64,000 nucleotides of DNA from Microthyrium microscopicum (Eukaryota > Ascomycota > Dothideomycetes > Microthyriales > Microthyriaceae). The position numbers were made by a program, and so were the translations under genes. Shown piece after piece: positions 47,806-59,533 of the stretch. The stretch lies in contig MU004230.1 of NCBI GenBank assembly GCA_010405405.1, positions 4,017,119 to 4,081,118 on the forward strand. Reading direction: 5' to 3'. How positions within the stretch are numbered: the stretch's first letter is position 1; every line of letters begins with the position of its first letter. The notes under the pieces were generated by a model. That model did no database searches. It worked only from the letters and a program-made list of their open reading frames with translations, and was not told where the DNA came from.

Positions 47806-50803
47806 TAAAGTAAATTATATAAAAGATAAAATATTTTATAGTATTATAAGATTTAGTAAAGAAAGAGAATAATAATATTTTTATTTCTTTAAATTAAAGC
47901 TTAGTAAGAAAGGAAATCTTTTTAGCTATAGTAGATTAAGAATTAATTTTTATATTACTAAAATAATAAGAGTAGAGAGATAAATTATTAAAGCTAAAGA
48001 GTTATAATAGGATTACTACTCTAATTACTTATATATCTATATTAGAAGTAATAGATTTATATAAATAAGTATCTAATTCTAGAGAGGACTATTAGAGTAT
48101 TAACCCTTTATTACTAAATACTATAAAAGTAGAGGTTTTTTCTATAAATTATTCTAAACTTAGTTTACTATAAGAGATAAATATAACTAAAAGATTTTTA
48201 TAGAATACTAATATATTTAAGCTAATTATAACGCCTAGTAGTTCTATACGTTCTAATACTAGCCTATAATATTTAAGATTAGAATAAAGATAGTAAAAAG
48301 CTACTCTTAAATAAGAAATTATTTTATAAATAAATATAGGTAAAGTATTTATAGGAAAGAAAAGAAAAATTAACCTTTTATTATCTCTTTTATAACCTTT
48401 CCTAATTATATTTATTTAAGAAATTATTTATAAGAAATTACTTTTATTTATTATTAATTTAAGTAAACTATTATAAGCTATAATAAATAAACTAAACTCT
48501 TAGATCTCCTTAGTAATCTTTAGGACTATTACTAAGGATATTTAAATATAATAAGTTATTTTTAGATCTCTTTAGTAATCTTTAGAACTATTATTAAAGT
48601 TTACTTTTTAATAAACTAATAAGATAAGATTAAGAAATATAGGAATATTAAAGAACTATTATTATATATTTTACTATAATTCTATAAAGTCTTATCTTTT
48701 TAAGGCCTATATCTACTTTTTTTTCTTATTTTTTAAGAACTTTATCTAAGCTACTAATTCTATAGTAATTTTAGCTATTCTAAAGTACTACTTATTAATA
48801 AGTAACTTAAGAATATTAGGAGAAGTAGATAACTAGATAATAGTAGAATTTAGACTTTTCTTCTAATCTTATAGTAAGATATAGTTCTTATAGAATAAAT
48901 AAGTTATAAGCTTATTATTAAATATATAATTAGTATAGACGCTATTTAGAAAAGAAGCTTTATTCTTTTTATATATACTAATAACGTATTTATTATAAGT
49001 ATAGACTTATAATAAGTTTTAGTAATATTTATAAGCTTTCTCTTACTTTTTTCTTATAATTATATATATTATAAAGGTTTTTAAATAGAAAGATAATAAT
49101 AAGATATTCTTAGTTAAGAGTAAAGTACTTAGATATTAATAAATTCCTTACTAAGGTATAAGCGTTAGAATATTAGTAATCTTTACTAAAATACTATTAT
49201 TTTTTTAGTAATATTTTAAGAGCTAGAAAAGTAATTCTTAAGTTATTTACTCCTTTAAAAGTTTAATATTCTTAAAAGTAGAATACTAGTTAAAGTTTAA
49301 GAACTTTATTTACTTTTCTTAATAATTTATACTTTTCTTAGTAATTAGTTCTACTATATTTATATAACTATATATAATAAATAGCTTTTTAGGAATTATT
49401 ATTAAGCTTATCTTATATTTATACTTTTAGAGTCTAGCTTACTTTATTTTCTACTTATATTTATTATATATAGCTTTAGTAGTTTTAATAAGTTTATAAA
49501 TCTTTTTTAGGCTATTATTAGTAAAAGCTAGTTAACTTATATAATTTTTTACCTTTTACTTTATAAACTCTTTATATTTTATTAAGTTTACTAACTTCTT
49601 TTTAGTAGCTTTATACTTATAAGTTAAGATTGTTATAAGAATCTTAGTATAAAATATATATATTTATAATAGATTAAAAAGTATAGAAGTTTTATACTTA
49701 GCTTTATAATTACTTTCTAATAAGTCTAGACTTCTTATTATATATACTAATTCTTAAGTAAAAGTATTATTAATAAAAACTATTTAATAAGATATTCTTA
49801 GTATTATAGGTACTAAAAACTAGTTATAAGGATAAGAGACGTTATTAAAAGTATTATTAAAGAAGTCTTTCTTCTCTTTATTAGCTTTTAAGATTTAGTT
49901 AATTAGTTAGTAATTTATAAAATAGAAATAATACTTAATTAAGTTATAAACTAATTTTATAGGAGTTTTTTTACGACTTAGTAAAGAAAATAAAATTTTA
50001 GTCTTAACCTTCTTATATAAATAAGTTATATAAGGTAAAGGCTTCTTCTACTTATCTTTCTTTAGAATGTTAATAATCTTTTAATAGACGCTTAAATAAA
50101 AAGAGTTTTTTTTATTAGACTTCTAAGAGCTATCCTTTTTTAGAGTGCTTAGAAGAGCTATTTTAAAAACCTTAAGAAGTATAAATAATAAGTTTTAAGT
50201 AGAGAGAATATATAAAGCTACTTATATTTAATAATATTAAAAGTATAAAAGAAAATCTACTTCTATTAGCTTAAAGTATTATAAAAGTATAATAAAGAAG
50301 AAAAAGAGAAGATAACGAATTATAAAGCTTTATAGATATAGAATTAGGCTTTTATTTCTATATTTACTTAGACTAGTAATTACTATCTAGTTCTTTATTA
50401 CTACTTATATATTACTTTTTATAAACTTTATTTTTTAAGGCCTTAAAGTATAGGTTATATATATTTCTTATTAGATTAAGTAGCTTTAGTATACTTATAT
50501 AAACTCTTTATAATTCCTTAATTTATTATTACTAATAGCTCTTATATAGATAAACCTTTCTAAAGAGATTAAGAGCTATAAATGCTTAAGTATTATTTAT
50601 AATAGTTTAACTAAAATCTTAGAGAGAGTTCTTAAAAAATAATATCTTAAAAATTACTATTTAATATAACTAGGGTAATAAACCTAGTTTCTAAGTAAAG
50701 ATTCCTTATTAGTTATTATAATGTTTTTTTTATTTTACTTATTTATTAAAGCTATAGCTATAAGATTTATAATTTTAGAAGAGTTTACATTAGTAAGGAA
50801 GAA
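47806..50803. other. Unassigned 3 kb tail of element A
   Basis: This sequence lies between the end of the inserted element B and the right LTR of A. Ty3/Gypsy elements usually have little after integrase, so 3 kb is long. It is as AT-rich and CA/TG-poor as the rest. Neither strand gave a domain I could name. It could be an extra ORF of A, an antisense gene or another buried insertion. Confidence 0.4.
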
Positions 50804-50955
50804 TATTATAATAAAGAATATACTAAGGAATTAGATAATTATAGGACCTAATTAGAGATAATATAATTCCTTAATTAGCGTATCCTAAAAACTATATTAG
50901 GCCCTTAGACTTCCATAGTAATTAACCATGCTTTATTTCTCATATTTATGCAACA
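50804..50955 (+). repeat. Right LTR of element A
   Basis: 152 bp partner of 26853-27004. It is preceded by a purine-rich tract (AAGGAAGAA) and followed by TTTGT at 50956-50960, the right copy of the target duplication. Its outer end has kept the CA terminus and more host-like composition. Confidence 0.95.
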
Positions 50956-51348
50956 TTTGTCCTTAACTACTTTCTTCCGATTCTCATTGAGTTTGGGAAA
51001 AGGGTTTCCCGTTGTATGCGAACATCATGGCATTCCAACACTGTGCTCTTGTATTTTATGAAAGTGCATCATCATTGACCAACCCCTGTCGATATTTTCA
51101 ATTGATAGTCAACTCTTCCAACTCTCTCATTCGTCGGACTCGGGTTGATATCCCTCCGCAGGCTCAACTCTCCTTTTCCCTTCGTATGTTCGTTCATGAA
51201 GCCAAAAAGTGGACTCATTTAGATCAATTCCAACTATTTTACGCACTTAACAGTATAAGTAGGTAGATAGTTGTTGCTTGCGCTTTGCCTTCGAACACAG
51301 GACGCAGCATCAACATCTCCAGTGACCGAATTTACCCTCAATAACACA
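50956..51348. promoter_or_regulatory. Residual promoter region right of the transposon nest
   Basis: 393 bp from the end of the outer LTR to the SDR start codon. It begins with the right copy of TTTGT. GC content returns to host level within a few bases. A frame at 51012-51266 is open but not protein-like. It probably formed one intergenic region of about 0.7 kb with 26517-26852 before the insertion. Confidence 0.6.
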
Positions 51349-52468
51349 ATGTTTCTCGGCGACCTTTTCTATGAACAGTACTTCCTCTCATTACCTGAAC
51401 CCACTGCTTCTTTCGCACAGAAGACTGTCATCATCACTGGCGCCAATTCAGGTTTAGGAAAAGAAGCGGCACGCCATATCGCCCGTCTCGGCTGTCCACG
51501 TCTCATTCTTGCTGTTCGTAATATCAAGGCTGGTGAAGCTGCTAAGCAAGATATTGTATCAACTACAGATGTACCGGAATCTAGCATTAGGTACATTTCT
51601 CTTCAAGAATCCACATCTTTATGTGTTGAATATCGTCCCGGTGGTGTAGCCATGAAGCTCAGAGCATGTCTGTTGCCAACACATTGATCGTTTGCATACT
51701 AACAATCAGTTATGCAGCATCTGGGAACTCGATTTAAGCAATTTCACCTCGGTTAAATCCTTCATCAAGCGCGCTTCCACTGAACTCGATCGTCTGGACA
51801 ATCTCATCTGCAATGCCGGCATCAACAAGACTTCGTTCAGCGAAGCAGAGGGCTACGAGGCAACAATCACCGTCAACGTCCTCAGCACATGGCTCCTCGC
51901 GACCAGCCTCCTTCCTCTGTTAGAAAAGACTGCCACACTGTCACTATCAGAAACAAAGGATTCGACTCCTCATCTCACCATCGTATCATCCGATACCCAC
52001 GTCTTGGCCGCATTCCCAGAACGCGATGTCCCAGCAGCTGAAATGCTAGACGCCATTACACAGCGCGCCAATCAAGGAAGATTGAAGATGACGGAGCAAT
52101 ACATGTTGAGCAAGTTGTTAGAAATCATCCTGGTTCGAGATCTCGTCTTCCGCCAGCAACAGTATCCCGAAGACTCTGAGCAACCTACGAAGCAAGGCGT
52201 TATCATCAACTGTGTTAATCCAGGTCTCTGTCATTCAGAGTTAGGAAGAGATATCCCGATTGTGCCTACTATCATGGGCTTCATATTTAATGCTCGTCCG
52301 ACGGCGTATGGTGCTCGAACGCTGGTACATGCTGCTAGTGCTGGGTGGGAGAGTCATGGTCGCTATCTGAGCAGTTGTCGTGTTTGGGCTACTAAAGGTA
52401 TGGCGATTGATAAAGAGTTGGGTCAGAAGGTTTCGGAGGCGGTGGACGGAGCGCTCGCGAAGATTTGA
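51349..52468 (+). CDS. Short-chain dehydrogenase/reductase, retinol-dehydrogenase-like
   Basis: NAD(P)-dependent oxidoreductase with a Rossmann fold, about 330 residues, from exons 51349-51590 and 51718-52468 (donor ATTAG|GTACAT, acceptor GCAG, phase 2). Motifs: TVIITGANSGLGKEA for the cofactor, LDNLICNAG, IVSSDTH with the catalytic Ser, and YMLSK as YxxxK. VNPGLCHSELGR follows. The substrate is unknown; many fungal relatives act in secondary metabolism or detoxification. The chosen Met begins FLGDLFYEQYF; earlier in-frame codons at 51271 onwards are less family-like. It is the first gene right of the RIP nest and lies in tandem with another SDR. Confidence 0.92.
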
Positions 52469-53140
52469 AGACGTTGATGGTTCATATGATCTCTGCTCCT
52501 GGATAAAACCCCTCCACTCAAGGTGATGTATTCAGTCAATAGCAATCGCCTCTGAATTAGACGGTGAGAAAAGTGTGTTCTGGAGCAATTATGTATGTCA
52601 GAAGGCGTACGGAGCAGTTGGAGGTCAAGCTAAAATACATCACATACATCAGTATCAACAAGGCTTACGGCAGTAATTTGCAAAATACGTTTGCATGATG
52701 GCTAAACAAGTAGCCTTGTGTTGTAACTTGTGTTATCGCTTCCAAAAGGTAAACTGACAGACTGATCAATGGTGACCGTATCGTCCAAACAGCCCGGAAA
52801 ACGTTAAGCTACTTCGAGCCGTCTCTAAAGTCGATTATAAAAGGTTTGTGCTGGCTACTGAGAGACCTTTTCGGGATATTTCGCCAAAAACTCAGATACT
52901 CGCGATATTTAGAGTCTCGAGTAGTCCGATTGTCCTTAAAGACTCCTGAAGTTGCATGATCACGTTAGTCCTAATCGAGCTAGCGTGAATCTCTCCTTCA
53001 GGAGTCCAAGAAGTTACATGATGACAGAGTACGGCGCTTATTTATCTGAGCACATACAACACTTGATACTGCTTTGTGAGAATGTCTCATGCAACATATC
53101 TTGACATTTAGATCTCATTAAGGTTTGAAGACATTCAGAC
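52469..53140. other. Intergenic between two SDR genes, with an inverted repeat
   Basis: About 670 bp. No supported gene. Contains an 11 bp perfect inverted repeat at 52941-52951 and 52996-53006, listed separately. Confidence 0.5.
52941..53006. repeat. Inverted repeat, 11 bp arms
   Basis: GACTCCTGAAG at 52941-52951 is complementary to CTTCAGGAGTC at 52996-53006. Beside each arm is a similar direct motif, GAAGTTGCATGAT (from 52949) and GAAGTTACATGAT (from 53010). It may be a hairpin or a paired regulator site upstream of the second SDR. Confidence 0.7.
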
Positions 53141-54345
53141 ATGGCTACAGAAGCCAAGAAAGAGCCAGGAATTAGAAGAATAATAGTTCCAGCACGGCTG
53201 AAGCCCGAGACAGCTTCCTCATGGCATTCATATCTAACCATTGATCTGGTCGTCCTCGCTGCCCAGAGGACGATATTGAATCCTTTCTTTGCGTGGGCCC
53301 TCCCGCTAAGCTTGAGAGCTATCACAGTACCATATGAGCACCTCTCTTTGCAGCTGACAATCGCATACGCTGCACTCATTACATGTTACTATATTTTCAC
53401 AGCTATCGACCAAAGGATTGCCTACGGCCAGTCTCGCGAAGTTGAGCTTTCCTCAGAGGTAGTTGTGATCACTGGGGGTGCTGGAGGACTAGGTCTCTTG
53501 CTAGCCGACTTCTACCGCATGAATGGAGCCAGCGTTGCTATATTCGACATAAAAGAACCACCAACAGATGGCATCCAGGGAATCGAATTCTACAAATGCG
53601 ACGTTGGTGATGCCGGCCAAGTACAAGCAGCCGCCGAGCGCATAAAAGCAGATGTTTGCATCTCAAATACAACCGGTATCCTGTCTCAACTACTAACCGC
53701 TCCCAGATCGGCACACCCACAATACTCATCAACAACGCTGCCATCATGAACGGCAAATCCATCCTTGACCTCACTCCCAAGGACTTGGAAAAGTAAGATC
53801 TGCCCATTTTCTCATGCGTCGACTCAACTGACATGGCCAGAACAATGCGCATCAACCTCCTCTCCCACTACTACACAACCCAATCCTTCCTCCCCGCCAT
53901 GCTCGCCTCCCCCAACGGCGGCACCATCGTCACCATCTCCAGCGTCCTCGGTCATCTCGGTTGTGCCCATCTATCCGACTACACGGCCTCCAAAGCCGGT
54001 CTTCTCGCTTTCCATGCCTCCCTGCGTGCCGAACTCTCACTATCCACCCAGCCAGGCGCATCATCCATCAAGACGATCCTAGTAGCACCCGGACAGTTGG
54101 GCACAAGTCTGTTCGGAGGGTTAAAGACGCCATCGACGTTCCTTGCCCCCGTAGTGGAGCCGGTGCAGCTGGCGAGGGAGATCGTACGGATGGTGGACGC
54201 GGGAGATGGTGGAGAGGTTAGGATGCCAGTGTATGCGGGATGGGTGCCATTGTTGTGTGCGTTGCCGGCGAGTGTGCAAGGGGCGGTGAGGAGATGGGCG
54301 GGGATGGATGGAGCGATGGTAGAGTTTGCAAGGAAGATGGGTTGA
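53141..54345 (+). CDS. Membrane-anchored short-chain dehydrogenase (SDR16C-like)
   Basis: Oxidoreductase with an N-terminal hydrophobic anchor. Exons: 53141-53653, 53707-53792, 53841-54345; spliced length about 367 residues. After a membrane segment (LQLTIAYAALITCYYIFTA) comes the cofactor motif VVVITGGAGGLGLLLADFY, the acidic residue in VAIFDIKEP, ILINNAA, VTISSVLGH with the catalytic Ser, and YTASKAGLLAF with YxxxK. C-terminal VPLLCALPASVQGAVRRWAG may contact membrane. The layout matches the RDH10/DHRS3 group that acts on lipids at the ER, but the substrate here is inference. Start: the Met at 53141 is first in frame. It follows the other SDR in the same direction, 672 bp away. Confidence 0.9.
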
Positions 54346-54566
54346 GAATAGAAAAGAAAGCCGGGCGAAACATTCAACGATTGGTGTTGCCTCGTCTCAT
54401 ATTTGATCTTTGGATCTAAGAATGTCATGTAAAGACTCCTGTCATATGTTTCAGCGAATTAGCCAGCGACAAAATTCGAAATTGTAATGTAATACATTAG
54501 TTACGGTTGATTGATTCCCGGAAACATATCCACGTCTAGAGTACAAATACACATCATCAAGCGTCG

Positions 54567-57500
54567 TTAGCCGTCCAACACACCGCTGTCCTTCAGATTT
54601 TTGAATAGCTCCGGTTCCAGGAATTTGCGGATCGTGATGTCTTCGGCTAGACCCTTGCGCCGCCGTGTCTTGAGGACGAAATCACGGGCCGTTGCTTGTG
54701 CTGATGCCATCTCCATCGGCCGTAGTTTGATATCGCGATCAAGTGGGTCGCCTGGTACAATCGACCATCGATCGAATACTAGTGACAAGGTTGCATTTCC
54801 TTTGGCCATCTGTTGCATTGTGTTAGCATATTTTCCTAAATATTGTATGCGAATGGGAATAACTTACTCGAAGATCTGTCTCAAAGCCAAAGGAATCAAT
54901 GACCGGAATAAGACCTTGAACACGGTATAAGGGGGTTCCTGCAACTGGTCCATCACTCAGCACATGCCCTCTTCTTCTCGCCAATACAGTGTACATGCTG
55001 GCTACAGCATCTGCACTTCCAACCATACTAGCCGCGTACACAGGCTCCAGCAACCGCGGTGCTGCCATTAAGAAGCTTGAATAACAAGCTCGACGTGCTG
55101 TTGGAATGATTTGTCCTCCGCCGCGAAGTATTGCTTGTTCCGCAAGGTCGATGTCAGTTAGTCGAAACTTGGTATTACGTATAGGCTCCTCGCACAGTGG
55201 ACCTTCACGGGTGGCCCAGCTAAAGCCTTGGCGTAAAGTCTCTCTCACAGCACGCAGGCTCTTTTGGTCAACTTCGCTAGGTAATGTATCGTTTTGGAGA
55301 ATATTGGGACCTTGATCTTCAGGTCCGAATGCCCAGATGTTTCGGCTGGCCAGCAAATCGTATCCATAGTTCTCCTCAAAGAACTTGCCAACTTTTCGAA
55401 CAGGATCTTTGATATTTACTCGCCCTGCCTCGATATCTTCAGCAATTCCATCATCGAGCGGCTCGGCGACCATGGTCAGCTTATTCTTTTTATTTGGTGT
55501 AAGTGCATAGCACTTGATGGCGGAAGTTTCAACGACGGTTTCGGCAAAACGAGTGACGGGATCGGATACTTTGACGTCCATCTCAGCGTACAGTCGACGC
55601 AAATCGTGAAGAAGGCAGTCCATGTAGAGTTCTCCGGTACCAAGCACAATATGCTCTCCGGATTCTTCTACTTTGGTGGAAACGAGAGGGTATGATTTGT
55701 TGATCTTGCGTAGGCCGTCCAGCATCTTTGGGAGTTCTGATGGGTTGATTGGTTCCACTGCCACCTTGAACACCGGTTCGAAAAAGTGCCTGACAGGCTT
55801 GAAAATATAGGCTGGCTCATCATCTGGAAGTTTCGGAGGAACGATTGTTGCTGTCTTGACGATGGAATTGTCGATCCCTCCTAAAAGCACCATGTTACCT
55901 GCTGGAATCCCAGAGACAGGAATTTGATATCTTGACTCGGCTATCCAGGTGTTTGATATTGTAGCTGGTGCCATGTCTTCTTCGTCATCAATTGTGTAGC
56001 CTTCACCCAGCACACGAATTGGAGCCCCAGCAGTGGCAGTTCCACTCAGAACACGCCCATATGCATAGAAACCTTTGGCATCAACTGTGTTGAAGAGTTT
56101 CGATACATGAACAACCAACGGACCTTCTTGATCGCACTCAAGCATGGAGTCGGTGGTTTTGGTATCCAAAGGTCCAGTGTAGAACTTTTCGAGATATCTT
56201 TTCGCTCCCTCGACTGGAGAAGGAATATGCTCCACTATCATGTCCACGAATCCGTGTGCTGGTCCAAAGAACTGTCCACATACCAGTTTAAGCAAGATCT
56301 TTGCGTCGGTTTTGTATTGGGACGGCTTCAATTCAATTCCAAGTTGAGCGAGGGTATCCTTAAGATCCTCAGGACTTTCACTTAGCGTATGTGAGAATAG
56401 TTTGTAGATTGGCTCCAAGACGAAGTTGACGAATGATCTCTTTGCACCCTCATCTATGCCCTTTCGTGTGAACTTCCGGCTTTTGGAGTTGTAAAAGATG
56501 TCTCCCCATAATCGGATGGCAAAGTCTGATGCGCTTAGTGACGGGTATGTTTGTGCGTACATTTTGGCGAAAGATTGAAGAGTAAAGCACCAGCCTAAGG
56601 TGCTACACGCGAAAGCCACATTTCCTTTTTCAGGACTAACTCTTCGACTTTCTCCTCGACCAGGTATAGTATTTTCGATTATCGTATTGACTTCTTCGAT
56701 GACATGCTTCAGCTTGAAGTAGGCATCTTGCGGTGGAAGTTTGAGTTCGAGCATCAGTCTGTCCATCTTGTTTATGACTAGCACAATGGGTAAGTCCTCG
56801 AGAATGGCGTGTTTTATGGTAAGCTCGGTTTGTATCTGAACACCCTCTACAACATCAACCACCAAGACCAAGCCATCCGCTAGCCGTAAAGATGCAGCGA
56901 CTTCATCCACAAAGTTGACATGCCCTGGAGTGTCGATGATGTTGACCAGATGAGACTTCCCCTTGGTACTCTGCAGCACCAAGGTCATAGGTGACGATTT
57001 TATGGAGATGCCTCGTTCTCGTTCCAAGATGTGGGTATCCGTGTATCTCAGTTGTTCTTCAGCCTTCCGCCCGCGCTTCTTGTCCAATTTTTCCTGAATC
57101 GCATGGGTTTCCAGAACAAGTGTGTCCATGAACGCAGTTTTTCCATGGTGTAGATGGCCTGCCAGAACCACATTGCGAACTTGCTCCGGAAAGTTCATCA
57201 TATCCGTCATGAACTCTCGCGAGAAATATACGGGCGGTAGGTCTTCTTCTTCCACGGTGAACTTCTTCTGCACCACAGGCTCTACTATAGGTTTCGACAG
57301 CGGCTGGGTATCCTCCTCTTGTACCATGGTCTCCACATCGCGACCGTACACCTGTTGCGCCGTGGGATAGTATTGCTTGTCTTCATGGAGAATAACGGCG
57401 TTTGATGGGCCTTCATCATCTAAGTCCATGACCTCTTGGCCTTGACCTGCATCTTCCTCCTCGTCATCATCGTAGGCGTAGGTATCGGCGGCGGGTGCGA

Positions 57501-57624
57501 CATCGTCGGATTCTTGGTCGGAGTCGGCTTCTCCAATGTAGTTTCCGAACCTAGAGCAAGAAATGTTAGCTACAAGTCGTCAACAATGGTCGCGCATTAC
57601 TCACTCGTCGTAAAGGTCATCCAT
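54567..57624 (-). CDS. SNU114: U5 snRNP GTPase Snu114/Cwf10 (EFTUD2)
   Basis: EF-2-like GTPase of the spliceosome that, with Prp8 and Brr2, controls U4/U6 unwinding and spliceosome release. Exons: 57624-57605, 57550-54868, 54809-54567, giving 981 residues, a normal length. Exon 1 has only 20 coding bases (MDDLYDE), then FGNYIGEADSDQ and an acidic stretch typical of the family. GTPase motifs: AGHLHHGKTAFMD near residue 138, the RGISIKS effector region, IIDTPGHVNFVDE and VINKMDR. EF-2-like domains II to V follow; the C-terminus is LKDSGVLDG. The last intron separates TDLR from MAKGNATLSL and is phase 0. The gene shares a 323 bp promoter region with ERG10. Confidence 0.97.
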
Positions 57625-57947
57625 TTTTGTGCTGAAGTGTCGAGGGGAGACGTAGGAGATAATGCTTCAAATTCGAGTTGCGATCTCGAAAAAATGCTGG
57701 AGGTTAGTAGAGGCAGGCTGAAATTCTTCTGTCGCCCCTCGCTAAGCCCAACAGAGCCTTAGCCCAGCTGTGGTCTCCCCTCCAACAGCCCCTCATCGTG
57801 GTTGGCCAGAGCTCTGTTCCGCCATCAGGCGATAATTTTTGGCATCTTCACCGCCTGAATATGTCCTTTCGATACATTCTGTTGTCGCACTTCTGTTCTT
57901 TATAATCATCTTAATTGCACTTCTTTGAATCTTCCACGGATCCCAGT
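57625..57947. promoter_or_regulatory. Divergent promoter region, SNU114 and ERG10
   Basis: 323 bp between opposite start codons of two housekeeping genes. A CT-rich patch lies at 57720-57800. No TATA box is clear. I see no open frame worth calling. Confidence 0.5.
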
Positions 57948-59310
<1,363 letters not shown>

Positions 59311-59533
59311 TTGAGCGACGCATTGTGAACCACTTTCGGGAAAACAAAAGCTGGTAGTTTTATCAATGATAATATGACTTGAGACTTGTTTATAAGACTC
59401 TGCTAATTTTCGACGAAACATACAACATGCAACCATTAAGTCTCTCAAGTTATCAAGGCCCGGTCACCGATATGAACCATTATTACGGATATACCAGGCC
59501 AATACACCCCACAGCCCAGTATACCCATAACCA

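Larger units (their letters stand above)
26853..50955 (+). mobile_element. Outer LTR element A (Ty3/Gypsy), RIP-degraded, with nested insertions
   Basis: A fossil 24,103 bp long including insertions; about 9.6 kb without them. Both ends are 152 bp direct repeats with reduced TG..CA ends and are flanked by the same 5 bp, TTTGT. The order of recognisable remnants on the plus strand is gag-like with a zinc-knuckle-like patch (about 27.2-29.4 kb), protease (about 29.5), reverse transcriptase (about 30.2-30.9), RNase H (about 31.1-31.5) and integrase (about 31.8-32.6). Reverse transcriptase before integrase marks Ty3/Gypsy. A purine-rich tract precedes the right LTR. It is broken beyond function, with many hundreds of changes and no long open frame. 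The lesions fit RIP, so LTR divergence cannot be used as a clock. Element B is inserted at 33300. Confidence 0.93.

Noticed and set aside
47806-50803. Fot1/pogo DNA transposon in the tail of element A
   Set aside because: No terminal inverted repeats with TA duplication and no recognisable transposase motif.
26853-50955. AT-rich block as a mitochondrial insert or a centromere
   Set aside because: LTR pairs with target duplications and ordered Gypsy and LINE remnants explain the block. A centromeric role cannot be excluded from sequence, but nothing requires it.
51012-51266. 84-codon frame between the LTR and the SDR gene
   Set aside because: No protein-like features, and it lies in the expected promoter region.
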